Source: Casuarina equisetifolia (lineage: Eukaryota > Streptophyta > Magnoliopsida > Fagales > Casuarinaceae). From it: DNA of 64,000 nucleotides. The stretch lies in the NCBI GenBank assembly GCA_028551475.1, contig CM052358.1:8477938-8541937 (forward strand), given 5' to 3'. The notes below the pieces were generated by a model that made no database searches, was not told the DNA's origin, and saw only the letters and a program-made list of their open reading frames with translations. Below, in pieces: positions 47,137 through 58,008 of the stretch (position 1 is its first letter; every line of letters begins with the position of its first letter). The translations under genes were made by a program, and so were the position numbers.

Positions 47137-49017
47137 ATGTCTCCAGCATCAAAATCCAAGTCCAAATCCAAGAGCAAGCCTTCTGCAGGGACTGCAAAGG
47201 AACAACAGAAGACTTCTTCCAAGCCTTCCAGCTCTACTAACACTGGCAGTGGTAGTCCAGCAAGTGTTTACAATCCACTCTCTGGAACATTCCATACTGT
47301 GGAAACATCATCGGTTGCTTCTTTGCCACATTTACATGAGAATGGTCGTTTCCATAGTATAGATGATACAGATGAGCATTCCAGTAGCCCTCATGGAACA
47401 GTATCTGAGTATGATTCAGTTTCCAACAACGGCAGCTGCTCTGGTGAGTCCGAGGACCCAAAAGACAAGGTAGCTCATTCTACTCTGCGTCAGGAGGTAA
47501 TACCTGGTTCTGACAATGACAGGCGGGAGAAGATTCGTTTGAAAAATGAGCGGAAACACCAGCGGCAGAGAGAAAGGCGGGCACAAGAGTTGCATGATCG
47601 TTGCCGTGGCTATCTCATGTCAAGGAAGCTGGAAGCACTTTCTCAGCAGCTAGTGTCAATGGGGTTCTCTTCTGAAAGGGCAACATTGGCGCTGATGTTG
47701 AATGAAGGCAAGGTAGAGGAATCGGTTGCCTGGCTTTTTGATGGAAACGAAGAAGAAACTCACCAGAAAGACATCATTGAGCTTGGAAGTGGGGCCAATC
47801 TGAAAATTGATATTAGTGAAGAGCTTGCTCGGATTTCTGCATTGGAGGTGAGATACAAATGCTCTATGCAAGAGGTTGAGCGAGCAATTGTTGCCTTTGA
47901 AGGGGACCTTGAAAAGGCAGAAGAAACGTTAAGAACACAGAAGCAGGAACAATCTGCTGCTCCATCAAAGCAAGAAGAAGCTGCAGAGATCAAGAAATTG
48001 ATGAGGCCGGAAGAAATGTCTACAATTTCTTCTACAATACTTCAAAGAAGAAATGAAAGGGATTTTAACAACCCTAAAACAACTGCAGCAGTACCAACAT
48101 TTCCAGAACCTGGGAATAGGAATCTGCAGCTTTTAAAAACAAATCAACTAAAGGCACTGGCAGAGAAGAGGTTGGCTGCTGCCGGATCAATCCCTTCTGC
48201 ACCTCTATCAGCAAAAGTGGAGGCACGGCTTGGAAACGGAGGAAGAATGTTGCAGCCAGGAGCAATGAGGGAACCTGTAGTTGTAATGCAGCGTCCCCAG
48301 TCCTCAAATACCAAGCAAAACCCGGTTTCCAGCATTAGTGCATCCCAAGGCGGCACAGTTACATGGTATGCCAGCAGTGTTCCGGCTGTTGAAAACATAA
48401 GGTCAAATGGGAAGGGCATGCAAAACCTGAACGTTGGCAGCCTTGGCCGGGAAAATCAGAGCTCAGAGCAGTTCTACCATCAGGTGGCCGCTTATAAAGA
48501 AAATCCTTTCATGTTCAGGCCAGTGGATCCCACATCAGCGGGTGTGGGAGGTTCATGGAGCTCAAGGGGTTCATCTTCACCTTCAGTTAAGGTGCCTTCT
48601 GAGCCTCGGGGTTCATGGAGCACGATGGGTGGATCCTCGCATTCACTTACAGTTCCATCCTCCCTGGGGCTGTTTTCGGCGCAGGGTACAGCTGGAACAT
48701 TTGCGTCATCTTCGCATGTGGATTGGAACACAGGTGGGTTGATGCCTGAGTTGGACTATAACAATATAGATTGGACTGTGAATTACCCATCAGCTTCAAA
48801 ATCATCAAATGGGCTGTGGCTGGGCCTGGGACTGTCTTCGTTATTGGGGAACACTGCAGACATGAAGGTGGGGAATTCCAATGGGTTGCAAGATGGCGGA
48901 GTGGCTACAGAATCATCATCTTCATCGTCCGCTGGTTCGCGGGAGTGGACATCCCCCTTTGCGGGCAAGGACATCTTCAGTGTGCCTAGGCAGTTTGTTA
49001 TTTCTCCATCTCCTTAA
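47137..49017 (+). CDS. UBA-domain protein, Ser-rich, plant-specific architecture
   Basis: Probably a ubiquitin-binding adaptor; function not known to me. Coding part is a single exon of 626 aa. A Lys/Ser-rich start (KSKSKSK) leads into a Ser-rich region. A very basic segment at about 128-158 (KNERKHQRQRERRAQ) follows. UBA domain 1 is at about 165-204 (LVSMGFSSERATLALMLNEG, then ESVAWLF); its MGF loop is the usual ubiquitin-contact site. UBA-like domain 2 is at about 226-267 (EVERAIVAFEGDLEKAEETL), without MGF. The C-terminal half is low-complexity Ser/Gly/Pro with two GSWS-type repeats (GGSWSSRGSSSP; RGSWSTMGGSS). It lies only 559 bases upstream of the ELC gene, same strand. I recall similar Arabidopsis proteins annotated as UBA/TS-N domain proteins. 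Confidence 0.88.
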   Translation: MSPASKSKSKSKSKPSAGTAKEQQKTSSKPSSSTNTGSGSPASVYNPLSGTFHTVETSSVASLPHLHENGRFHSIDDTDEHSSSPHGTVSEYDSVSNNGSCSGESEDPKDKVAHSTLRQEVIPGSDNDRREKIRLKNERKHQRQRERRAQELHDRCRGYLMSRKLEALSQQLVSMGFSSERATLALMLNEGKVEESVAWLFDGNEEETHQKDIIELGSGANLKIDISEELARISALEVRYKCSMQEVERAIVAFEGDLEKAEETLRTQKQEQSAAPSKQEEAAEIKKLMRPEEMSTISSTILQRRNERDFNNPKTTAAVPTFPEPGNRNLQLLKTNQLKALAEKRLAAAGSIPSAPLSAKVEARLGNGGRMLQPGAMREPVVVMQRPQSSNTKQNPVSSISASQGGTVTWYASSVPAVENIRSNGKGMQNLNVGSLGRENQSSEQFYHQVAAYKENPFMFRPVDPTSAGVGGSWSSRGSSSPSVKVPSEPRGSWSTMGGSSHSLTVPSSLGLFSAQGTAGTFASSSHVDWNTGGLMPELDYNNIDWTVNYPSASKSSNGLWLGLGLSSLLGNTADMKVGNSNGLQDGGVATESSSSSSAGSREWTSPFAGKDIFSVPRQFVISPSP

Positions 49018-49576
49018 ATGTCGCCAGTGGTTCGGTCTTGTGATGGCTGTGTTGATGATCGTTTGTTGCTTACCAATGAAAATGCATCTAGTTTGTTCCC
49101 GGCTTCTTATATTTTTTTTTAATTTCTTTTTCTTCATTGCTTTTTTGGCAATTTTGGTCCTGAAATCTGCCGTCTATCTATTCAATATTCTCTAGTTCAG
49201 CTGGCGTAACAATGTGAAAATGTGTAGATAGGATTCAAAACGTATTTTGAAAAATCAGATATCAAAAGAGATGAGGAGTTTCGAGAGGCAAATAAATAAA
49301 AATCAAACAGAACGAATTTGGCCTTTCGGACGAGAGAGATTGTGTTCTTGATTTTGTCCGGGCTATTCCACCAGAAAGTCCACGCTCCCCAAAAATAACA
49401 ACGCGCACGAACCTTGACTTACACGCAACGCGCTCCCATTCTTTTTCTAAGCAACTCCCAAATTCTGTCCCAAAATCAAAGAAACGAAACATCATCTGGA
49501 CAACCAAAGCCATATCCCCCAAACCGAGAACCAAAATCAAAGGCGAATCATCATCAGCGCAACCAAAGCCGGATCG
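49018..49576. other. UBA gene 3' UTR and ELC promoter
   Basis: T-rich 3' end of the UBA gene, then from about 49300 a shift to C-rich, A-rich sequence leading into the ELC ATG. No further gene. Confidence 0.5.
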
Positions 49577-50836
49577 ATGGTGTCGCCGGCTGCAAACTCG
49601 GGCCCAGCCCCGCCGAGCCCCCAGCAGACTCTGCAGTTTCTGAGCAACGTGCTTTCCCAGCGTGGCCCTTCGGCGCTCCCCTACTCCGAGGATACCAAGT
49701 GGCTGATCCGGCAGCATCTCCTATCCCTCTCCTCCGCCTACCCCTCTCTCGAACCCAGAACGGCCACCTTCACCCACAACGATGGCCGTTCAGTCAACCT
49801 CCTGCAGGCCGACGGCACCGTCCCGATGTCCTTCCAGGCGGTCACCTACAACATCCCGGTGATTATATGGCTCATGGAGTCCTACCCCCGCCACCCGCCC
49901 TGCGTCTACGTCAATCCCACGCGTGATATGGTCATCAAGCGTCCCCACCCCCACGTCAATCCATCCGGCCTTGTCTCTATCCCTTACCTCCAGAACTGGA
50001 TCTACCCGAGCTCCAATCTCGTCGACCTTGTCCGCAATCTCAGCCAATACTTTGGCCGTGATCCCCCACTTTATTCTCAGCGCCGCTCCAGCTCTAGCAC
50101 CAATCCGAACCCTTCCCCTATCCCTTCCCCTTCCCCTTCCCCTACACCATCTTTCAGTCATCCGAATGGGAGTGCCTCGAGCTTGGCTTACACTCGCCCG
50201 CCTAGGTTTTACCCGCCGTCGCCGTACGGGGGGGCTCACACGGAGGACCCAGCGGAGGTGTACAAGAAGAACGCGGTGAACAAGCTGGTGGAGGTCGCCC
50301 ATATGGACCTCACCACGATGAGAAAAGCGCGTGAGGGAGAGATGGATGCGCTCTTCAACGCTCAGGCCGTGCTGAGACACCGTTCGGAAGATCTAAACAA
50401 AGGTCTTAGGGAAATGATAGATGAAAAGGAGGCGTTGGAGCAGCAATTGCAAATGGTGTTGATGAACGGCGATATTTTGGAGTCGTGGCTGAGAGAGAAC
50501 GAAGCGAAGATCGCCAAGGGTTTGGGCGGTGATGTGATCGACGTTGATGATGCCTTCGAATGCACCGATGCTTTGTCGAAGCAGATGCTCGAGTGCTCAG
50601 CCGCAGACTTAGCCATCGAAGACGTGGTGTACTCTCTGGACAAGGCGGTGCAGGAGGGTGCTATACCATTCGATCAGTACCTTAGAAGCGTGCGACAGTT
50701 GTCGCGCGAACAGTTCTTCTACCGTGCCACGGCCGCGAAGGTGCGCGCAGCACAGATGCAGGCGCAGGTCGCCAATATGGCCTCTAGGATCTCGCATTAT
50801 GGCGGTGATACGGAGGTAATGCGAGTTCGAGCTTGA
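49577..50836 (+). CDS. ELC: ELC / VPS23 (TSG101 homologue), ESCRT-I subunit
   Basis: ESCRT-I component that recognises ubiquitinated cargo at endosomes for sorting into multivesicular bodies. Intronless, 419 aa. The UEV domain covers about 30-165. The E2-like fold region [19 protein letters not shown] has Tyr where an active E2 has the catalytic Cys, so it binds but does not conjugate ubiquitin. A Pro/Ser-rich linker (about 168-225) contains [13 protein letters not shown] coiled coil spans about 250-312, and the C-terminal steadiness box about 335-400 ([20 protein letters not shown], then [14 protein letters not shown]) mediates ESCRT-I assembly. The gene is strikingly GC-rich against its AT-rich surroundings. 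A 196-codon antisense open frame at 49790-50380 is a by-product of this composition. Confidence 0.96.
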   Translation: MVSPAANSGPAPPSPQQTLQFLSNVLSQRGPSALPYSEDTKWLIRQHLLSLSSAYPSLEPRTATFTHNDGRSVNLLQADGTVPMSFQAVTYNIPVIIWLMESYPRHPPCVYVNPTRDMVIKRPHPHVNPSGLVSIPYLQNWIYPSSNLVDLVRNLSQYFGRDPPLYSQRRSSSSTNPNPSPIPSPSPSPTPSFSHPNGSASSLAYTRPPRFYPPSPYGGAHTEDPAEVYKKNAVNKLVEVAHMDLTTMRKAREGEMDALFNAQAVLRHRSEDLNKGLREMIDEKEALEQQLQMVLMNGDILESWLRENEAKIAKGLGGDVIDVDDAFECTDALSKQMLECSAADLAIEDVVYSLDKAVQEGAIPFDQYLRSVRQLSREQFFYRATAAKVRAAQMQAQVANMASRISHYGGDTEVMRVRA

Positions 50837-53800
50837 GCTTGGTTTATTGGTATACCAAGTCATGCACTTTAACTTCAGGTCAAAGTTTCAAATTTCCTGT
50901 GAAAATTTGTCAAATGTCTATGGTTTTACATTGTTTGTTAACGATTTGTATTGATAGAGCAAGGGAAAACAAGACGCTTTGTATGTTTGTGATTGAATAA
51001 TTGATAGTATAAAGTTACATTTTGACACATTGTCGATAGTTGCATGTTTCTTTGGTTTGGGTCGTGGCAGACACAAGAAGAATGTGTTTTTGGGGGAAAT
51101 ATTGGTAAGTTCAACAGCTTTGATGAAGGCAAACGTCGAGGATATCTGGAACACTACTTTGATTACATATGTACTTTTTGCAGTTTTCGTTACAAATAAG
51201 CACTTTTTTCTAGCTGGCTATATTAATGAATGATACCACTGTCAAGAGCTTGGCAAAATGTCAACGCTTATAATCGCTGTAGTATCAGATATAGATTTAT
51301 GAGTTTAACATTAGTAGTAGACATTCAAAATCAGCTCTAATGGGCCAATCAGGAGAACCCTCTATACTTTCTCTGATCTTTTGCGCCATGTTAAAATCAT
51401 CCACAGGCAGCCCATGGTTGGCCACAGATGCTACCTGCAAAGGAAAGGTCACCCTACTTTTCAAGTCCCTAACATAGGGGTTCTGCACATGTGGTTTTTA
51501 TGTGAAAGTTATTGCTTTTATGAAGCTTGATGTATCTCTAAACACGAAGTCAATAATATGATTATCTCTAATTCATTGCCTCCATGAAGCCAAAATTGAT
51601 TATTTTGATGTGGATTCTGAGTTCATGCCTAAGTGTACTGTTATTCTGGCCTTGTGGAGTTTGGAGTTTTTGGATGTTTTGATACTCTTGGTTCTTATAG
51701 ATCATACCTGACCTTTGTCGTCATGTAAAGTAGTGATGTTTGATAATTCTATGGAAGTCTTGCGGAGCAACTAGAGAATGGTTTTGGTAGGTGCTATAGA
51801 AATGTCTTATTGATAATTGTAGTATACTCACTGCAAAGCCATGTCTTGGAGTGTCTACTTTGTTTACCGAAGTTAAATAATGAGTTTGTGCCTATTACTG
51901 GAGACAAACTTTAATGCGTCATTATAATTCTTGTCTTTGCTGTTCTTCGAGTTTTCTTAAAACCACTGTGAGCTTACAAGACAGTATATTATTTTTACAT
52001 TTTTTTTTGGGTTATGCGGTCTCTCTACTTGTGTGAATCTTGGTGTTATCGCCGCAGTTTCGTAGGTGTTGAAACTGAATGGCCTAAAGAGTACAATCCA
52101 GCTTTGCTTGAATCTTGAGAATCTCAAACTGCTGTTATGTTTATTATTTCTCCTATGAGGACTCGTTGTTGGGGTTCCAGAATACACCCTGGTCTACCAA
52201 TAGTTAGGCTGTCAAAACTTTATTGCCTGTTTGCCATGTAATTTTCTAGTTTAATACATATGATTGTAAGAGTTGTATCCTCGGACGCAATTGATAGAGT
52301 TGATATACATGCTAACGAGCTATTCTCTTGTTAAGAGCTTTAAAAGAATCCTTTTGACACGATTCCATAGGCCTGCATAATCATTATTTTAATGTGGTTC
52401 TGCTATAGCATAGGTATTTCAAGTGATTGAGCGTGCCTTCTGCGGGTACCGTTACATGCATCCTCTTATAAGTTGCACAAATATTCTGGGTACCTGGGAT
52501 ACATGGTCCTTATCATTATAGTGCATTGGCACAATGCCTGCTTGCCTAGACGATGAAAACTAGAGATAGATCATGTTCCATTTGCATCACCCTCAAAGTC
52601 ATGTGGCACTAAGTTAATATATATATGTACATGTAATTAATGTATGATGAACATCAGCTTGTTTCCCTGGAACTTTCAGTTTCAATCACTTCTCTCTACC
52701 CTGTCTATTTAACCACTCTCGGATTAGTCTTTTATGTATGTGTTAGAACAATTCTTCTGAAATGGTGCTATTCCGAGAAACTATTGGATCATTGTTATAT
52801 TGAAGAAGAAAGGAAGAATTTTGTAGTATGATTTTGTTTCTAGGACTTGTGAAGCCAATCTCTATTTAATTGGAAGCAAAGCTTGGCTGAGCCGAGCTCA
52901 GTGTTGAATCATTATAGTTCTAGGTGTAATTCAAAGCCGTAGCTTTTATCTTCCATTGGCAATGACTAGAAAAGGAAAAGCATCCAAACTGCAGAGATAG
53001 TGGAGAGTAAATTATATGCATTAGGTGGGATGGTCTTCCATTTATACACTTATAACAATTATACAGATGTCAATATTACAACTTGAAACTTGCAATAAAC
53101 GGAAAAAAAATGTTGTCTCAAGCTCTGAATCTTGACAATACAATATGTCCTTATAAGGAGAAAATACATGGTATATTTTTAATTTTCTTCTCTTTTAATT
53201 AGAAAATGTGTTTGATAACTGGTATACTACATCATCATAATCTCTACAATGAATAATTATTTAAAAGGGTAGGTGTAGGCATCTGTTTTATTGAACGCTC
53301 CTGAAAGTTGCAAACTTATTCTCGATGAGTGATTAAGGTGTTTTCTCAATGGGGTGGCTTAATTTAATTCCAAGTGGGTAGATTATCCAAAAATAGAAAA
53401 AAGAAAATGCTGCTTTAAAAATGATCTTTTTGGCTTTCCTCAAGAGTAATAATGTGCAAGATTGCAATTGTCAAAAACCTCCTATTAAAGAACATAATTA
53501 TTCATGATGGAAGTTTTACATTAAAAAAATATATCTAAGAGTGTAATTATTGATAATGAAAGTTTCATGTGAAAAAATATGATTATTGACTATTAATGTT
53601 TAAATGTAAAAAATGTTATATTAGAGTTTAAATTAATTTACTTCAATTCTTATTTAATTTTTAATTCTTTAAATATATTTAGTTTTATGAGGAAAAATAC
53701 ATTTTATCGCATGCAATATTAAACTTAAAATATATTTGGTATGCAAAAGAATGTTAATAATGAGCTTTTTTGCCTTGAGACCTTCCAAGAATAATTATCT

Positions 53801-54150
53801 TGAAATTTAATTTTAGATGTATCAAATTCAATGGGTGATTAATAATTTGTACAAGATTAATTAAATATTTTAGAAACCACTAGTAACTCTTATTAGAATT
53901 TATATTTGACCATTCTTTATACACAACTCGATCATCGACACTGTTTTTCAGTACCATTTGTGAATATTTTCATCATTTAAGAAGAGAAAATGTTGGACAA
54001 AACAACAAATGTCGATTTATTTTTTTGTTTCATTTTCTTTTTAAAGTATTTGTAGAAAATCAGGAACCTGAAACACAAACAAACGAAAAACTACAAATTC
54101 GGAGAAGTTAATCCACAAAAGATCCACTGGAAATGTAGAGATCGTGGAAA
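50837..54150. other. Long AT-rich intergenic region
   Basis: 3.3 kb with only short frames. One minus-strand frame at 51297-51488 looks protein-like and is listed separately. From about 53.1 kb the sequence is very AT-rich with degenerate short repeats. The last few hundred bases are the presumed CRR22 promoter and leader. Confidence 0.5.
51297..51488 (-). pseudogene. Possible gene fragment, unrecognised
   Basis: A 63-codon minus-strand frame starts with ATG. Its middle and end have a balanced, soluble-protein-like composition (VASVANHGLPVDDFNMAQ, then GSPDWPIRADFECLLLM). An internal TTTGCAG at about the one-third point could be a splice acceptor, so it may be an exon with a relict intron border. 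I do not recognise the family, no neighbouring exons are apparent, and it may be chance. Confidence 0.25.
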
Positions 54151-56619
54151 ATGAGCTCGCAGCTCCTGCACTCCATGGCACTCCTGCCATTGACAAGCAA
54201 CAAAGCTCCAACAACGCCCTGCAAAACAAGCATCTCCCCATCGCCCACTGTCTCTCACACTCTATCGCCCAGAGTCCACATTCCTTCTCATGTCTACAGC
54301 CATCCTGCAGCTCTTCTGCTTGAGCTATGCACTTCCATGAAAGAGCTCCACCAAATTCTACCTCTTATCATCAAGAACGGCCTCTATAATGAGCATCTGT
54401 TCCAGACCAAGGTCGTCAGTTTGTTCTGTAAGTACGGCAGCGTGAATGAAGCTGCTCGTGTTTTCGAGCCCATTGAGGAAAAACTCGACGTACTTTATCA
54501 CACCATGCTCAAAGGGTATGCCAAGAACACGTCGTTGAACAATGCCGTGTCCTTTTTTTGTCGAATGAAGTATGAAGATGTTAGACCGGTGGTTTATAAT
54601 TTTACTTATCTGTTGAAAGTTTGCGGTGATAATACAGACCTTAGGAGGGGTAAGGAGATTCATGGGCAGCTGATAACTAGTGGGCACTCGTCCAATGTGT
54701 TTGCAATGACTGGGGTGGTGAATATGTATGCAAAATGTAGGCAGATCATTGAAGCTTATAAGATGTTTGATAGAATGCCCGAAAGAGACTTGGTGTCCTG
54801 GAATACGATTGTTGCTGGATACGCACAGAATGGGTGGGCAAAAGTAGCGTTGGAGTTGGTTTTACGGATGCAGGAGGAAGGTCGAAGACCTGATTCAATT
54901 ACTTTGGTCATTATCCTGCCTGCTGCTGCGGATATGGGGTCTTTGACTACTGGAAAGTCTATTCATGGCTATGTTATCAGAGCTGGGTTTGGATCGCTAG
55001 TAAATATATCTACTGCTTTGCTAGACATGTATTCAAAATGTGGGTCGGTTGGGACTGCTCGGTTAATATTTGACAGGATGAAACAGAGGACTGCAGTTTC
55101 TTGGAACTCCATGATTGACGGGTATGTACAAATTGGAGATCCAGAGGAAGCAATGGAAATTTTTCAGAGGATGCTGGATGAAGGGGTTGAACCGACGAAT
55201 GTTACTATGATGGAAACTTTACACGCATGTGCTGACTTGGGTGATCTGGAGCGGGGAAAATTTATCCATAAATTATTGGATCAATTGAAACTTGGATCTG
55301 ATGTTTCTGTGATGAACTCTTTGATATCCATGTATTCCAAATGTAAGAGAGTTGATCTTGCTGCTAAAGTATTTGAAAATTTGCAGGGCAAAACCCTTGT
55401 CTCATGGAATGCTATGATATTAGGTTATGCTCAAAATGGTCGGGTAAATGAGGCCCTAAACCATTTCTGTGAGATGCAATCGCAAAATATAAAACCAGAT
55501 TCATTTACGATGGTAAGTGTTATTCCTGCTCTTGCTGAGTTGTCAGTTACACGTCAAGCAAAATGGATGCATGGACTTGTTATAAGGACTTGCTTCGACA
55601 AAAATGTCTTTGTGATGACTGCTATTGTGGACATGTATGCTAAATGCGGAGCTATTCACCGTGCAAGAAAGCTCTTTGACATGATGGAAGAAAGGCATGT
55701 GACTACATGGAATACTATGATAGACGGATATGGGACCCATGGCCTTGGAAAAGCAGCTGTGGAACTGTTCAATGATATGCAAAATGGAACCATCAAGCCA
55801 AATGACATAACTTTTCTGTGCGTTATCTCTGCTTGCAGCCACTCAGGTTTGGTGGATGAGGGTCTTGGGTTCTTTTCCAGCATGAAGGAAGATTATGGTT
55901 TAACACCCTCAATGGATCACTATGGTGCTATGGTTGACCTCCTTGGTCGAGCTGGAAGGCTAAGTGAAGCCTGGGATTTCATTCAAAAGATGCCTGTTGA
56001 GCCTGGCATTTCTGTATTCGGGGCCATGTTAGGTGCCTGCAAAATTCATAAAAACGTAGAGCTGGGGGAGAAGGCAGCAGCAAAACTGTTTGAGTTAAAC
56101 CCAGATGAAGGTGGGTACCATGTACTGCTCTCTAATATCTATGCCACAGCTTCAATGTGGGGCAAAATGGCAAAAGTTAGAACCATGATGGAGAAGAGTA
56201 GGCTTCGAAAGACTCCTGGTTGTAGTTTAGTGGATTTGAGAAATGAGGTTCACACTTTCTATTCAGGAAGCACGATCCATCCCCAATCCAAAAGAATATA
56301 TGCTTTTCTCGAGACACTGGGAGAAGAAATCAGGGCGGCTGGTTATGTGCCCGATACCACTTCAATTCATGATGTGGAGGATGATGTTAAGGAGCAGTTG
56401 CTTAATAGCCATAGTGAGAAGCTGGCTATTGCATTTGGACTCTTGAATACCAGTCCAGGTACAACCATACACATCAGGAAAAACCTACGAGTTTGTGGTG
56501 ATTGTCACAATGCAACTAAATACATTTCACTTGTGACTGAACGTGAAATCATAGTGCGTGATATGCATCGCTTCCACCATTTCAAAAATGGAACCTGTTC
56601 TTGTGGAGATTATTGGTGA
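54151..56619 (+). CDS. CRR22: PPR-DYW RNA-editing factor, CRR22-like
   Basis: Organelle RNA-binding protein for C-to-U editing. Intronless, 822 aa. After a Ser/Thr/Pro-rich N-terminus typical of a plastid transit peptide, a leader matching CRR22 (SMKELHQILPLIIKNGLY, QTKVVSLFCKYGSVNEAA) opens a PLS-type PPR array from about residue 90 to 640. Typical blocks include MYAKCRQIIEAYKMFDRMPE and SWNTMIDGYGTHG-like repeats. E and E+ motifs follow (PGCSLVDLRNEVHTFYSG). The DYW deaminase domain has the zinc-binding HSE at about 754-756, CGDC at 782-785 and the final residues DYW. Arabidopsis CRR22 edits plastid ndhB, ndhD and rpoB sites. Orthology is inferred from close recalled similarity across the whole length; all catalytic residues are intact. 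Confidence 0.93.
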   Translation: MSSQLLHSMALLPLTSNKAPTTPCKTSISPSPTVSHTLSPRVHIPSHVYSHPAALLLELCTSMKELHQILPLIIKNGLYNEHLFQTKVVSLFCKYGSVNEAARVFEPIEEKLDVLYHTMLKGYAKNTSLNNAVSFFCRMKYEDVRPVVYNFTYLLKVCGDNTDLRRGKEIHGQLITSGHSSNVFAMTGVVNMYAKCRQIIEAYKMFDRMPERDLVSWNTIVAGYAQNGWAKVALELVLRMQEEGRRPDSITLVIILPAAADMGSLTTGKSIHGYVIRAGFGSLVNISTALLDMYSKCGSVGTARLIFDRMKQRTAVSWNSMIDGYVQIGDPEEAMEIFQRMLDEGVEPTNVTMMETLHACADLGDLERGKFIHKLLDQLKLGSDVSVMNSLISMYSKCKRVDLAAKVFENLQGKTLVSWNAMILGYAQNGRVNEALNHFCEMQSQNIKPDSFTMVSVIPALAELSVTRQAKWMHGLVIRTCFDKNVFVMTAIVDMYAKCGAIHRARKLFDMMEERHVTTWNTMIDGYGTHGLGKAAVELFNDMQNGTIKPNDITFLCVISACSHSGLVDEGLGFFSSMKEDYGLTPSMDHYGAMVDLLGRAGRLSEAWDFIQKMPVEPGISVFGAMLGACKIHKNVELGEKAAAKLFELNPDEGGYHVLLSNIYATASMWGKMAKVRTMMEKSRLRKTPGCSLVDLRNEVHTFYSGSTIHPQSKRIYAFLETLGEEIRAAGYVPDTTSIHDVEDDVKEQLLNSHSEKLAIAFGLLNTSPGTTIHIRKNLRVCGDCHNATKYISLVTEREIIVRDMHRFHHFKNGTCSCGDYW

Positions 56620-58008
56620 AGTGGTCAATGTACACGTCTTGATGCTTGAGAGTGGCTGTCTTAGCAACTCGAAAGGTTTACAAGGAACAGGACCTCAGGG
56701 AGCGGATAAAAGGTGCGTGGGTGGCGTTTGGTTTAAGCATAAACTTTGAAACATGAAACAATTTCGCTACTGTTGCCAACAGTGCAAGTCAATATCTGAA
56801 GTGCCGAAAGCAACAGAAATTCTGAAAGTATGTTGCCATTTGTCAAACCAAACAACATCAATAAGGTACATCTTGTCATATTGGTGTCTATTTATTCCTT
56901 TAAAAGCAACAAGATTATCCCTGATTTTAAATATCTTTCCGCCCCTCAATGATTCTCTTCTGGAAGGAATTATTGTCCTTATGGAAATCCTAATATCAAA
57001 AGTTTATTTTTTTTTTCTTTTATATTTTTTGTTTATCAAGATATCCTGCTCATACACCTTTTTTGTTGTTGATTTATGCGTAAAAGCAGAGTAATCCTTG
57101 TATCTGTTTTGTCAACATTTGAGCTGCTGCTAGATTGAAAGCTTACTCATTACAGAGTCTCTGGTCAAGCAAGATACTGCGATCCCTTTTATACAAATGC
57201 GTTGTGAAAAAGGCTTTGAACTTCTTGGAATATACGTGGGGATATCAAATATGCAAAAATTTAGTTCCAAGTATGATATGGAAATTCTTGGACTGTTGCC
57301 CCAGGCAATTAGCTACACATTCCTTATTTTATAATATGAACCGCGGCAGACCATGTAGATTTTCTAAGTTTAAACTTTTTAAGCTTGATATATTAGCATT
57401 CTAAGGTAGCATACACAAGGTATAATGTTTACCATAGAACAACACATTGCTGTAGCCCCTTATAATCCTTTTGAGTCCTCCAGATTAAGGCAAGTACTGG
57501 GGACATAATCGTAGCCTTAATGAATTTTATGGTGACTGTTACACTGTTGAAATCACAGAAAAGAGAGCTCATCGATCCTGACTGGCTCAACTGCAAGAAC
57601 CAAGTAGATAGCAAAAAACAATACCAAACAAAGCAACGGCGTCGACAGGCTTCACACCACGACTTCAAACAGCTTACTAAACATGTTAAATTCCAGGCAA
57701 AGCTGAAAATGATCCAGCTAGTTTCAGAGGCACAATCGAGGACTTGACCTCATACAGAACTAAAAAGAAAAGATATCTTCTGAAGGCCACTGCTTGCTTC
57801 ACTTCCGAAAAAGGCAGTATGGATGCCGTAAAATGTCTTTACAGTCCAAGCTTCTAACCAATTAAATTCACCCTGTGAATATCTAATATCTATACATCCA
57901 CCTAAAAACACATCAAACAAGGATGGTTCAAATAATGTGCAAATATCCAGAAAACATCCACAATATCATCACTATATACCCCAAAAGCCACAGGACTTGG
58001 CCCTACGT
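56620..58008. other. Convergent spacer between CRR22-like and Myb/SANT genes
   Basis: Probable 3' UTRs of the two convergent genes with AT-rich sequence between. Short frames only; nothing recognised. Confidence 0.5.

Noticed and set aside
49790..50380. 196-codon antisense frame inside ELC
   Set aside because: Shadow of a GC-rich coding exon; Arg/Gly/Val-rich with no family resemblance.
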